33,007 nucleotides of DNA. Origin: Rhodospirillaceae bacterium (GTDB lineage: Bacteria > Pseudomonadota > Alphaproteobacteria > Rhodospirillales > Rhodospirillaceae). The notes beneath the pieces were generated by a model. That model was not told the origin of the DNA. It was given only the letters and a program-made list of their open reading frames with translations, and searched no databases. The position numbers and the translations under genes were made by a program. The stretch spans positions 1 to 33,007 of the forward strand of contig SCTM01000209.1 in assembly GCA_004297485.1 (NCBI GenBank). Direction: 5' to 3'. Positions 7,837-15,421 of the stretch are shown here, piece by piece. Numbering within the stretch: the stretch's first letter is position 1; every line of letters starts with the position of its first letter.

Positions 7837-8565
7837 ATGAACCAGGGCGAACACACCGTTTCCGCTTTCGATACTGAACTGTCCCAGCTTGAGCGACGTG
7901 TGCTTGAGATGGGCGGTCAGGCGGAAGCGCAGCTGTCGGCGGCGCTGACGGCCTTGCAAAAGCGCGATACGGAGGGTGCCGACCGGGTGATCGCGCGCGA
8001 TCCGGAACTGGACGAAGCCGAGCGCAAGATCGAATCCAGCGCGCTTTCAATTCTCGCCCGCCGGCAGCCCATGGCGAGCGATCTGCGCTATGTGTTCGGC
8101 AACGTGAAGATTGCCGGCAGCCTGGAGCGGATCGGCGATTACGCGAAAAACATCGCGAAACGCTCGCTGGTGCTTGCCAAACATCCGGGAGTGGCCTTGC
8201 CGCCTGAGTTGTTGCCCCTTGCCACGCACACCATTGCCTTGGTGCGTGAGGTCATGGATTCATTCACAACCCGTGATGCACGCAAGGCCGAGGCGGTCTG
8301 GCGCCGCGACCAGGAAATCGACGATCTCGCGTCGCGCATGCAGCGTGGAGTGATCTTCCGCATGTCGAACAATTTGACCGATGGCGCCGCCCATGATGCC
8401 GCCGAGGTGGAATGCTCGACCCACTTCCTGTTCATCGCTAAGAACCTGGAACGCGTGGGTGACCATGCCACTAATATCGCCGAGGTCATCCAGTTCCAGC
8501 TCTCGGGCACCTGGGTCAGGGAAGCCCGCCCGAAAGGCGGCGAGCCGGCGGTGGCAACGCGCTGA
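7837..8565 (+). CDS. phoU: Phosphate signalling protein PhoU
   Basis: A 242-residue, all-helical cytoplasmic protein with the two PhoU repeats. Each repeat has a metal-binding E/D-rich signature: NVKIAGSLERIGDYAKNIA at about residues 89-107 and FLFIAKNLERVGDHATNIAEV at about 197-217. PhoU links the PstSCAB phosphate transporter to the PhoR-PhoB two-component system and keeps the Pho regulon off when phosphate is plentiful. Here it stands alone: no pst, phoB or phoR genes are adjacent, unlike the usual pstSCAB-phoU order. An inverted repeat lies just upstream. Confidence 0.95.
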   Translation: MNQGEHTVSAFDTELSQLERRVLEMGGQAEAQLSAALTALQKRDTEGADRVIARDPELDEAERKIESSALSILARRQPMASDLRYVFGNVKIAGSLERIGDYAKNIAKRSLVLAKHPGVALPPELLPLATHTIALVREVMDSFTTRDARKAEAVWRRDQEIDDLASRMQRGVIFRMSNNLTDGAAHDAAEVECSTHFLFIAKNLERVGDHATNIAEVIQFQLSGTWVREARPKGGEPAVATR

Positions 8566-8710
8566 CGCAGTCATGGCTGGTCTTTACTGGTCCTGCCGTC
8601 CGGTTGGCCTGCAGTAGTGCACTTGGATGCGGCGGGATCGGGTTCGATCCGCTGGTCCATCGCGCCGTGGAAAGCCTACGCGCGAAGGTGTCTTAGAGCC
8701 GAGCGGATAG

Positions 8711-8729
8711 AAATATCTCCAGATTATTT
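8711..8729. repeat. Diverged copy of the AT-rich palindromic repeat
   Basis: This 19-base AT-rich stretch in a GC-rich intergenic region matches the palindrome at 26869-26887 at 15 of 19 positions. It shares an exact 10-base half, AAATATCTCC, with the copy at 23333. It sits in the 174-base space between convergent phoU and the MarR gene, a typical place for a REP-like element. Nothing else recognisable was seen in that space. Confidence 0.4.
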
Positions 8730-8739
8730 CCGCGCATTG

Positions 8740-9171
8740 TCACTTATCCTTCAGATTCTCCGCGATCCGTCCCAGCATATTGAACAGCTGTTCCTGTTCC
8801 GCGATGGTGAATCCGTGAACCGCGAGGCCGGCGACTTTCCGCGCACGGTCCATGATCGCGGTCCGCATCTCCAAGGCGCGCGGCGTCAGGTGCACGGTTG
8901 CCCGGCGCCGGTCTTCCGGATCGGGCTGCCGGCGCACAAGGCCATCCCGCTCCATGCGATCGAGGGTATTGGCCATGGTCGGCTGCTCGACGTTGATGCG
9001 TTTGCAAAGCGCGGCTTGGGTCAGCCCATCCTGCTCGAACAGCATCACCAGGGGCGCGAACTGTCCGGGTGCTACCCCCAAACCCTCCAGGGCATCCTGG
9101 AAGCGACGTTCATAAAGCCGGCTGAGGAGCCCGATCTGGTAGCCTACGGAGTCGAGACGTCGGATGGCCAT
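8740..9171 (-). CDS. MarR-family transcriptional regulator
   Basis: A 143-residue winged-helix DNA-binding protein. The helix-turn-helix spans about residues 47-76 (LTQAALCKRINVEQPTMANT), followed by the family wing DGLVRRQPDPEDRRR (76-90) and a long C-terminal dimerisation helix. MarR proteins usually repress neighbouring genes and are released by small phenolic or lipophilic ligands or by oxidation. It follows the lipoprotein gene by 25 bases on the same strand, so the two are probably co-transcribed. The ligand and targets are unknown; the divergent MaoC-type gene is a possible target. Confidence 0.92.
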   Translation of the reverse strand: MAIRRLDSVGYQIGLLSRLYERRFQDALEGLGVAPGQFAPLVMLFEQDGLTQAALCKRINVEQPTMANTLDRMERDGLVRRQPDPEDRRRATVHLTPRALEMRTAIMDRARKVAGLAVHGFTIAEQEQLFNMLGRIAENLKDK

Positions 9172-9196
9172 GGATGTCGTGATTTACTTTGGGTCG

Positions 9197-9559
9197 TCAG
9201 TTCGTGGCGGACTTGCCGTGGGTGTAGCCCTTGGATTCCATGCAACTGTCGTAGGAGCGGTGGAAATCCCTGGTGGCTTCGCTTTGGTCATGCATCTGCA
9301 TGGGTGAGGGGCCCAGGTTGCCTGCGGTCGGTCCGCCCGGGGGGCCGGAATCGGCGCGGGCGCGCCCCTCCCGCAGCAACGTGTCCTCCTCGCCGATCTT
9401 GTCGCAGGCATCCATGTCGGCGCGAACTTCGGCCGGTGACTTGTCGGGATGGGTCCATCCGCCGGTGCTGCTGCATCCGGGCAATATAATCGCCGCCGCC
9501 AGTACCGCCAGTCGGCCGAACCTCTTGACCGCCCATTCCGGACCTGTTTGTTTCGTCAC
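9197..9559 (-). CDS. Small predicted lipoprotein of unknown function
   Basis: A 120-residue protein with a basic N-terminus, a hydrophobic stretch (about 17-27) and a lipobox LPGC placing the lipidated Cys at 29; it should be anchored in the outer or inner membrane facing the periplasm. The start is a GTG at 9557-9559, strongly supported by GGAGG 7 bases upstream. The mature part is polar, Gly/Pro-rich in the middle, with two further Cys (DACDK and DSCMESKGY) that could form a disulfide. The C-terminal SCMESKGY pattern is common in small alphaproteobacterial lipoproteins. It precedes the MarR gene in a likely two-gene operon. I cannot assign a function. Confidence 0.8.
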   Translation of the reverse strand: MTKQTGPEWAVKRFGRLAVLAAAIILPGCSSTGGWTHPDKSPAEVRADMDACDKIGEEDTLLREGRARADSGPPGGPTAGNLGPSPMQMHDQSEATRDFHRSYDSCMESKGYTHGKSATN

Positions 9560-9626
9560 GTAATACCCTCCGTGCCCTCTCCGGGGCTATGAGGCGCCAT
9601 CCCGCCATAAGGAAAGAGCACCGTCC

Positions 9627-10115
9627 ATGACCAGCGTCAATCAGGTCACGCCGAATGCCGAAAATAATGGCACGGGCGGTGCCCCGCGATCCATCGCATA
9701 TTGTCTCGAGGATTTGACGTTGGGATTGGCCGCTACTTTTACCAAAACCGTCACCGATGCCGATGTAGTGGCATTTGCCCAGGTGTCCGGCGATACCAAT
9801 CCCATACACCTGGATGAGGCTTATGCCGCCAAAACCGTTTTCAAGAGCCGCATCGCCCATGGAATCCTGACGGCGGCGTATATTTCGGCGACGCTCGCCA
9901 CACGGCTGCCGGGTGCCGGGGCGGTTTACGTCAGCCAAAATCTCAAGTTCAAGGCCCCGGTGCGCATCGGCGATACGGTCACCGCGCGGGTCGAAGTCAT
10001 AGGTATTGTGCTGGAAAAGAAGTTTGTCACCTTCAAGACCCAGTGTCTGGTCGGCGATAAAGTGGTCCTTGATGGGGAGGCAACTTTGATGGTCCCGAGC
10101 CGCGCCAGCGCGTGA
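9627..10115 (+). CDS. MaoC-like (R)-specific enoyl-CoA hydratase (PhaJ-type)
   Basis: A 162-residue hot-dog-fold protein. The catalytic dyad motif SGDTNPIHLD carries D56 and H61, with the D-x4-H spacing of PhaJ-type R-specific hydratases, and the downstream AHGILTA segment fits the family. Such enzymes hydrate trans-2-enoyl-CoA to (R)-3-hydroxyacyl-CoA, feeding polyhydroxyalkanoate synthesis or other acyl-CoA routes. About 22 residues at the N-terminus precede the conserved domain and are Asn/Gly-rich, so a later start is possible, although AAGGAAAGAG stands ahead of this ATG. It is divergent from the lipoprotein-MarR pair and lies 24 bases before ribF. Confidence 0.88.
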   Translation: MTSVNQVTPNAENNGTGGAPRSIAYCLEDLTLGLAATFTKTVTDADVVAFAQVSGDTNPIHLDEAYAAKTVFKSRIAHGILTAAYISATLATRLPGAGAVYVSQNLKFKAPVRIGDTVTARVEVIGIVLEKKFVTFKTQCLVGDKVVLDGEATLMVPSRASA

Positions 10116-10139
10116 GACGCCCGTCATCGTGACAGTTCG

Positions 10140-11123
10140 ATGCGCATTATTCGTACCGTAAGTGAGTTGCCGCCTTCCTTGCACGGGGGCGTGATCGCGC
10201 TTGGCAATTTCGATGGTCTGCATCTCGGCCATCAGGCCGTGATCGGAGAGGCGGTCTCGGTCGCCAGGGCCAACGGTCTTGCGGCCGGCGTCATGACTTT
10301 CGAGCCTCATCCACGTGAATTTTTCAGACCCAACGAAGCGCCGTTCCGTCTATCGCCGTTCCGAATCAAGACGCGGCTGATCGAGACCATGGGTGTGGAT
10401 TATCTCTATACGCAGATATTCGACCGTAAATTCTCCGAAAACACGCCGGAGAATTTTGTCGCCGATGTTTTGGCCGCGGGCCTCCACGTTTCGCGGGTCG
10501 TCGTCGGTTTTGATTATGTGTTCGGACATGAGCGTCGCGGCAGTGTGGAGTTTCTACGCAGTCTGGCGCCACGGTACGGCTATGAGGTCATCGCGGTTTC
10601 TGAACTGAAGGACGGAGCCGGCGGTCTGCGCTACTCGTCGTCCAACGTTCGCGCCTTGCTGACGGCGGGACGCTGCGCCGAGGCGGCTCAGTTGCTGGGC
10701 CGTTTTTGGGAACTGGAGGGCCGCGTCGAGCATGGCGACCAGCGCGGACGGACACTCGGTTTTCCCACCGCTAATTTGCCTCACCGGAACTACCTCCATC
10801 CGGCGCAAGGAGTCTATGCTGTGCGCGCCGGCATCGACCGGGGCGCCGCCACGGTCTGGCACGACGGCGTCGCCAACTTCGGCAACCGGCCCACTTTCGA
10901 CAAAAAGGACCTGCTGCTGGAGGTTCATTTGTTCGATTTCAATGCCGACCTCTATCACCGCCATCTGCGTGTGGCGCTGATCGATTACATACGCCCCGAG
11001 CGGAAATTCGATAGCCTTGCCGCCCTCAAGGCGCAGCTTGCGATCGACTGTGACACCGCCAGGAAGTTGCTGAAACAGCACCATTTCAGCACCGAACCGG
11101 CGCCTTTCATTTCTGTCAAATAG
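10140..11123 (+). CDS. ribF: Bifunctional riboflavin kinase / FAD synthetase
   Basis: A 327-residue two-domain enzyme making FMN and then FAD from riboflavin. The N-terminal nucleotidyltransferase has the HxGH-type motif GNFDGLHLGH (22-31), an FEPHPREFF segment, GFDYVFG, and an SSSNVR motif equivalent to SSTxIR. The C-terminal riboflavin kinase domain contains GRTLGFPTANL with the ATP/Mg-binding PTAN. Length is typical of bacterial RibF. It lies upstream of ileS, an arrangement common in proteobacteria, although a strong hairpin separates the two here. Confidence 0.96.
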   Translation: MRIIRTVSELPPSLHGGVIALGNFDGLHLGHQAVIGEAVSVARANGLAAGVMTFEPHPREFFRPNEAPFRLSPFRIKTRLIETMGVDYLYTQIFDRKFSENTPENFVADVLAAGLHVSRVVVGFDYVFGHERRGSVEFLRSLAPRYGYEVIAVSELKDGAGGLRYSSSNVRALLTAGRCAEAAQLLGRFWELEGRVEHGDQRGRTLGFPTANLPHRNYLHPAQGVYAVRAGIDRGAATVWHDGVANFGNRPTFDKKDLLLEVHLFDFNADLYHRHLRVALIDYIRPERKFDSLAALKAQLAIDCDTARKLLKQHHFSTEPAPFISVK

Positions 11124-11227
11124 ACAGCTGTCGGGGCTTTAACCTTGATTCCACAAGGGGGCGCTGTTAGACCCGGCCGCATGGCACATTTATGCATTTT
11201 GGGGCGTCAGACGGTGCGAATTAATCG

Positions 11228-11251
11228 CCCCATTCCTTAGTCGGAATGGGG
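11228..11251 (+). terminator. Strong hairpin between ribF and ileS
   Basis: CCCCATTCC and GGAATGGGG form a perfect 9-base-pair stem with a 6-base loop, followed by TTCCGTGTTTTG, a weak U-tract. It is best read as the ribF terminator, but it ends only 47 bases before the ileS start and could also act as an attenuator. T-box leaders are not expected in alphaproteobacteria and none of their conserved parts is visible. Confidence 0.6.
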
Positions 11252-11298
11252 TTCCGTGTTTTGCTTGCCCGCCGCACCCATGATGGACATTTCGCGCC

Positions 11299-14133
11299 AT
11301 GACCCAGCCTTCCGCGCCTAGCGCCCCTGATTACCGGGCCACCGTTTTCCTACCGGCCAGCGACTTTCCCATGAAAGCCGGGCTGCCGCAGCTCGAGCCG
11401 AAATTGCTCGAACGTTGGCAGCGCCTCGACCTGTACAAACGTTTGCGGGAGGACGCCAAGGGCCGCAAGAAGTTCGTGCTTCACGACGGGCCGCCCTATG
11501 CCAACGGCAATCTCCATATCGGTCATGCCCTGAACAAGATCCTCAAGGACGTGATCGTGCGCGCTCAACAGATGATGGGCCGCGATGCGCCCTATGTGCC
11601 CGGCTGGGACTGCCACGGCCTGCCGATCGAATGGAAGATCGAGGAGGAGTATCGCGCCAAGGGCAAAAGCAAGGACGACGTGCCGGTGATCGAGTTCCGC
11701 CGTCAGTGCCGCGCCTTCGCCGAGAAATGGATCGATGTGCAGAAGGCGGAGTTCAAGCGTCTGGGCGTTGTCGGCGATTGGGACAACCCCTACACCACCA
11801 TGAGCTTCGCCGCCGAGGCCGCGATCGTGCGCGAACTCGGCAAGTACATCATGAACGGCGGCCTCTATCGCGGCGCCAAACCGGTCCTATGGTCGGTCGT
11901 CGAGAAAACCGCGCTCGCCGACGCCGAGGTGGAATACGAAGATCACACCTCGACTACCGTATGGGTAAGGTTCCCGGTCGAGAAGACGGATGTCGCCGCG
12001 TTGCGCGGCCAGAGCGTCGTCATATGGACCACGACGCCATGGACACTGCCCGGCAATCGCGCCGTCGCATTTGGAAATGACATCGACTACGCCGTTGTGG
12101 AAGTTGCCGCCATCGACGACAAGAGCCGCGCCCGCGTCGGCGAACGTTTCGCCGTCGCCGAGGCGCTGCGCGAGGGCGTGCTCAGGTCCGCCGGTATCAC
12201 CGAACACGCGGTGGTCGAGCGGGTCAAAGGCGCTGCTTTCGCCGGAACGGTCTGCCGTCATCCGTGGCGCGGGAAGGGTTACGATTTCGATGTGAACCTT
12301 TATCCCGGTGACTTTGTCACCACCGAAGCCGGCACCGGGTTCGTTCATATCGCGCCCGGTCATGGCGAGGATGACTGGCACGTTGCCTTGGCGCACGGCG
12401 TTGCCATACCTGATACGGTTGATGGCGACGGAAAATATTACGACCACGTGCCGCTGTTCGCGGGCAAGCATGTGTTCAAGATCGACCCCGATGTCCTCGC
12501 CGCGCTGACGGACGCGGGTGCGCTCCTGGCCCACGGCAAGCTGGTCCATAGCTATCCCCATTCCTGGCGTTCCAAGGCGCCGTTGATCTTTCGCAATACG
12601 CCGCAGTGGTTCATCTCCATGGAGAAGAACGGCCTGCGGCAGAAGGCCCTGGACGCTATCGACGCCACCCAATGGGTGCCTGCCCAGGGCCGGAACCGCA
12701 TCTATGCCATGGTGGAAAGCCGGCCTGATTGGTGCATTTCCCGCCAGCGCCATTGGGGCGTGCCGATCACGGTCTTTGTGCATAGGCAGAGCGGCGAAGT
12801 GCTGCGCGATCAAGCCGTCATTGACCGCATCGCCGCCGCCGTGGCCGAAGAAGGCGGTGACGCGTGGCTGACTTCGCCGCCGGAACGCTTTCTCGGCAAC
12901 GACTATGCCGCCGCCGACTACACCCAGGTCACGGACATCATCGAGGTGTGGTTCGATTCCGGCTCGACCCACGCTTTCGTGCTTGAGCAGAGGCCGGAGT
13001 TGAAATGGCCGGCGGATCTTTATCTGGAAGGCTCGGACCAACATCGCGGTTGGTTTCATACCTCGCTGCTGGAATCGTGCGGCACGCGCGGCCGCGCGCC
13101 GTTCGATGCAGTGCTCACCCATGGCTTTGTGCTCGACGAGCGGGGCCGCAAGATGTCGAAGTCCCTTGGCAATGTGGTCGCACCCCAGGACGTGGCCGGT
13201 CAGCAGGGCGCCGACATCCTACGTTTATGGGTTGTGGCTTCGGACTATGCCCAGGATCTATCCATTGGCCCCAATATCCTCAAGCAGATGGGTGATCTCT
13301 ACCGGCGTCTGCGCAATACGCTGAGATATCTGTTGGGTAATCTTGCTGGGTTCAATCCTACCGAACGCGTGAGCGCGGACGAACTCCCGGAACTGGAACG
13401 CTGGGTACTGCATCGGCTTGCGGCGTTGGACGTTTTGATTCGCGAGGCCTGCACGAGCTATGACTTCCACGGTCTGTTCAACGAATTGCACAATTTCTGC
13501 GCGGTCGATCTGTCGGCATTCTACTTCGATATTCGCAAGGACGTGCTCTATTGCGATGCGCCGGATGCGACCCGCCGCCGTGCCTGCCGCACGGTGCTCG
13601 ATCTTATCTTCGACTGCCTGGTGAAGTGGCTCGCGCCGTTCATCTGTTTCACCGCCGAGGAGGCGTGGCTTATCGCCAATCCGTCGGACGACGGCTCGGT
13701 GCACCTCACTCAGTTTCCCGATATCCCGGCTTCATGGCGCGACGATGTTCTCGCCACGAAATGGTACAAGGTACGCGATCTGCGCCGGGTCGTGACCGGC
13801 GCGCTGGAAGTGGAGCGGGCGGCGAAACGTATCGGTGCGTCGCTTCAGGCTCATCCGCACGTCTGGGCGCCAGCGGATATTCTGGAAGCGGTGGCGGGCT
13901 TGCCGCTCGAAGACTTGTGCATCGTTTCCGCGATCACGGTTCATACCGGCACGCCGCCCGACGGCGCGTTCACGCTGCCCGACGCGCCGGGTATCGGTGT
14001 CACGGTGCGGCTTGCCGAGGGCGAGAAGTGCCAGCGTTGCTGGAAAGTTCTGCCTGACGTGGGCCAGCATACCCATCCGGCCGTCTGTCTGCGTTGCGAC
14101 GATGCTGTTGACGTCATCACGGCGGCGGCATGA
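11299..14133 (+). CDS. ileS: Isoleucyl-tRNA synthetase
   Basis: A 944-residue class I aminoacyl-tRNA synthetase that charges tRNA-Ile. The HIGH motif lies at 73-76 (NLHIGHA) and KMSKS at 618-622 (GRKMSKSLGNVV). The editing (CP1) domain lies between them, with WTTTPWTLPGN near 235-245. A C-terminal zinc knuckle has C911/C914 and C930/C933, typical of the bacterial mupirocin-sensitive type rather than the eukaryote-like one. The stop overlaps the lspA start (ATGA), implying translational coupling, and ileS-lspA is a classic proteobacterial pair. Confidence 0.98.
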   Translation: MTQPSAPSAPDYRATVFLPASDFPMKAGLPQLEPKLLERWQRLDLYKRLREDAKGRKKFVLHDGPPYANGNLHIGHALNKILKDVIVRAQQMMGRDAPYVPGWDCHGLPIEWKIEEEYRAKGKSKDDVPVIEFRRQCRAFAEKWIDVQKAEFKRLGVVGDWDNPYTTMSFAAEAAIVRELGKYIMNGGLYRGAKPVLWSVVEKTALADAEVEYEDHTSTTVWVRFPVEKTDVAALRGQSVVIWTTTPWTLPGNRAVAFGNDIDYAVVEVAAIDDKSRARVGERFAVAEALREGVLRSAGITEHAVVERVKGAAFAGTVCRHPWRGKGYDFDVNLYPGDFVTTEAGTGFVHIAPGHGEDDWHVALAHGVAIPDTVDGDGKYYDHVPLFAGKHVFKIDPDVLAALTDAGALLAHGKLVHSYPHSWRSKAPLIFRNTPQWFISMEKNGLRQKALDAIDATQWVPAQGRNRIYAMVESRPDWCISRQRHWGVPITVFVHRQSGEVLRDQAVIDRIAAAVAEEGGDAWLTSPPERFLGNDYAAADYTQVTDIIEVWFDSGSTHAFVLEQRPELKWPADLYLEGSDQHRGWFHTSLLESCGTRGRAPFDAVLTHGFVLDERGRKMSKSLGNVVAPQDVAGQQGADILRLWVVASDYAQDLSIGPNILKQMGDLYRRLRNTLRYLLGNLAGFNPTERVSADELPELERWVLHRLAALDVLIREACTSYDFHGLFNELHNFCAVDLSAFYFDIRKDVLYCDAPDATRRRACRTVLDLIFDCLVKWLAPFICFTAEEAWLIANPSDDGSVHLTQFPDIPASWRDDVLATKWYKVRDLRRVVTGALEVERAAKRIGASLQAHPHVWAPADILEAVAGLPLEDLCIVSAITVHTGTPPDGAFTLPDAPGIGVTVRLAEGEKCQRCWKVLPDVGQHTHPAVCLRCDDAVDVITAAA

Positions 14134-14678
14134 ATACGGCGGCGCCCGTGCGGTTTCGGGTCCCGGCCCTGGGAATTGCGGCGGCCGCGGTTGCTTTTGG
14201 CCTCGATCGGTTGAGCAAGTACATTGTGGTCGAGCGGGTGATGCGCCCCGCAGGCGTCACGGAAACGCCCTTTTTCACCCCCAAGGTCATTGAACTGCTG
14301 CCGATCTTCGATCTGCGCATGGCCTGGAATCCGGGAATCAGCTTTTCCCTGTTCAATTCCGGCGCGGCTTTGACGGTCAACCTCCTGCTTACAATTCAGG
14401 TGGCTATTACTCTGGGCCTGACTTGGTATATGACTCGTCTCAGCGGTCGCTGGATGCAGTTTGCCGCCGGGCTGATTGTCGGAGGGGCTGCGGGCAATAT
14501 CCTTGATCGCGTCACTGTCGGCGCCGTCGCGGATTTCCTGGACTTTCATGCCGGTGAGTGGCATTTCCCCACCTTCAATCTGGCGGATAGCTGTATTTCG
14601 ATCGGTGTGTTTCTCTGGTTGCTTGACGCGATGGGCCTTCCCCCGCACCTTACGCGGGCCGCGCCACATAAGGACTGA
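14130..14678 (+). CDS. lspA: Lipoprotein signal peptidase (signal peptidase II)
   Basis: A 182-residue inner-membrane aspartyl protease that removes the signal peptide from diacylglyceryl-prolipoproteins. Four hydrophobic segments are visible. The catalytic aspartates are D126 in GNILDR and D153 in FNLADSCI, 27 residues apart as in characterised LspA; NPGISFS (67-73) is also conserved. Its ATG overlaps the ileS stop by 4 bases. A predicted lipoprotein, a potential substrate, is encoded immediately downstream. Confidence 0.97.
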   Translation: MNTAAPVRFRVPALGIAAAAVAFGLDRLSKYIVVERVMRPAGVTETPFFTPKVIELLPIFDLRMAWNPGISFSLFNSGAALTVNLLLTIQVAITLGLTWYMTRLSGRWMQFAAGLIVGGAAGNILDRVTVGAVADFLDFHAGEWHFPTFNLADSCISIGVFLWLLDAMGLPPHLTRAAPHKD

Positions 14679-14683
14679 CTTGC

Positions 14684-15250
14684 ATGGCATTCCGTTCCCC
14701 TGCTTCTGTTATGACCGGCGTTATTGTCGCGGCGCTGGCGCTTTCCGCCTGTGGCGGTGCCAAGCGCGCGCTCGGACTTCAGAAGACAGCCCCGGACGAA
14801 TTCGCCGTAGTCAACCATGGGCCCCTGGTCATGCCCCCGGACTACGACCTCCGGCCGCCGGTTCCCGGCGCTGACCGGCCCCAAGAGCTTCCTGCCTCCG
14901 AACAAGCGCGGGCAGTGCTCCTCGGCCGCGCCAAGCTTGAAGCCCTGCGGAGTCAGGGCCTTTCCAAGGGCGAGGTCGGTTTGTTGGCGAAAGCCGGCAC
15001 CGATCAGGTGTTGCCGAACGTACGCGACTCCCTCAACAAGGAATCCTCTGTTTTTGCCAATGAACAGAAGTCGTTCACCGATCGTCTGTTGTTCTGGCGG
15101 GATTCAGATGCGTCGCCCGACGTGGCCGCAACCCTTGATCCGGCGGCTGAGCAGCGGCGCCTTTCCGAGAACCAGGCCCTGGGCAAAAAGCCGAACGAGG
15201 GACCGACGCCGGTGATCACCAAGGGTGGCAAGTTCCTCGGGGTTTTCTAG
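14684..15250 (+). CDS. DUF3035-type lipoprotein (possible BamF-like)
   Basis: A 188-residue predicted lipoprotein with signal segment and lipobox LSAC, lipidated at Cys23. The mature part opens with PDEFAVVNHGPLVMPPDYDLRPP (about 36-58), the conserved signature of DUF3035 proteins found after lspA in many alphaproteobacteria. I recall that this family includes proteins annotated as BamF, an alphaproteobacterial subunit of the outer-membrane beta-barrel assembly machine, but the link is from memory. The rest is polar with a helical middle (EQARAVLLGRAKLEALRSQG). AAGGA lies 10 bases before the ATG; it starts 5 bases after lspA, so it is probably the third gene of ileS-lspA. Confidence 0.82.
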   Translation: MAFRSPASVMTGVIVAALALSACGGAKRALGLQKTAPDEFAVVNHGPLVMPPDYDLRPPVPGADRPQELPASEQARAVLLGRAKLEALRSQGLSKGEVGLLAKAGTDQVLPNVRDSLNKESSVFANEQKSFTDRLLFWRDSDASPDVAATLDPAAEQRRLSENQALGKKPNEGPTPVITKGGKFLGVF

Positions 15251-15302
15251 CCCCTCCTGCCCACCTTCCTTCGACCGGCCACCACCATACCCAGAGAAAG
15301 CC

Positions 15303-15329
15303 CATCCCTGCACCCGGTGTTCAGGGATG
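15303..15329 (+). terminator. Possible hairpin after the DUF3035-type gene
   Basis: CATCCCTG and CAGGGATG form an 8-base-pair stem around an 11-base loop in the 171-base gap before the first M16 gene. No T-run follows, so it may be a Rho-linked or processing structure rather than an intrinsic terminator. It would separate the ileS operon from the peptidase operon. Confidence 0.3.
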
Positions 15330-15365
15330 AGGTTGTGTCATGATTGGGAATGCCCAAACTCCCGA

Positions 15366-15394
15366 TTGACCTCGACCGGCCGGGGTTCCATGTA
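15366..15394 (+). promoter_or_regulatory. Possible promoter of the M16 peptidase operon
   Basis: TTGACC (15366-15371) matches a sigma-70 -35 box, and a weak CATGTA -10 follows after 17 bases. A clear AGGAG ribosome-binding site lies near 15412-15416, a few bases before the ATG at 15422. The -10 is poor, so this is tentative. Confidence 0.3.
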
Positions 15395-15421
15395 TGAACC
15401 CTGTCCCGTCCAGGAGTATCG

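Noticed and set aside
8625-8665. tRNA-like T-arm (GGTTCGATCC) downstream of phoU
   Set aside because: No acceptor, D-arm or anticodon stem pairs up around it, and the T-stem is mispaired in a tRNA alignment. It is probably a chance palindrome, GGATC/GATCC.
11124-11298. T-box leader for ileS
   Set aside because: No specifier loop or T-box antiterminator sequence is visible, and the family is not expected in this phylum.
11887-13122. 411-codon open frame antisense to ileS
   Set aside because: It is opposite a well-conserved ileS region and has no domain features; it is a GC-bias shadow.
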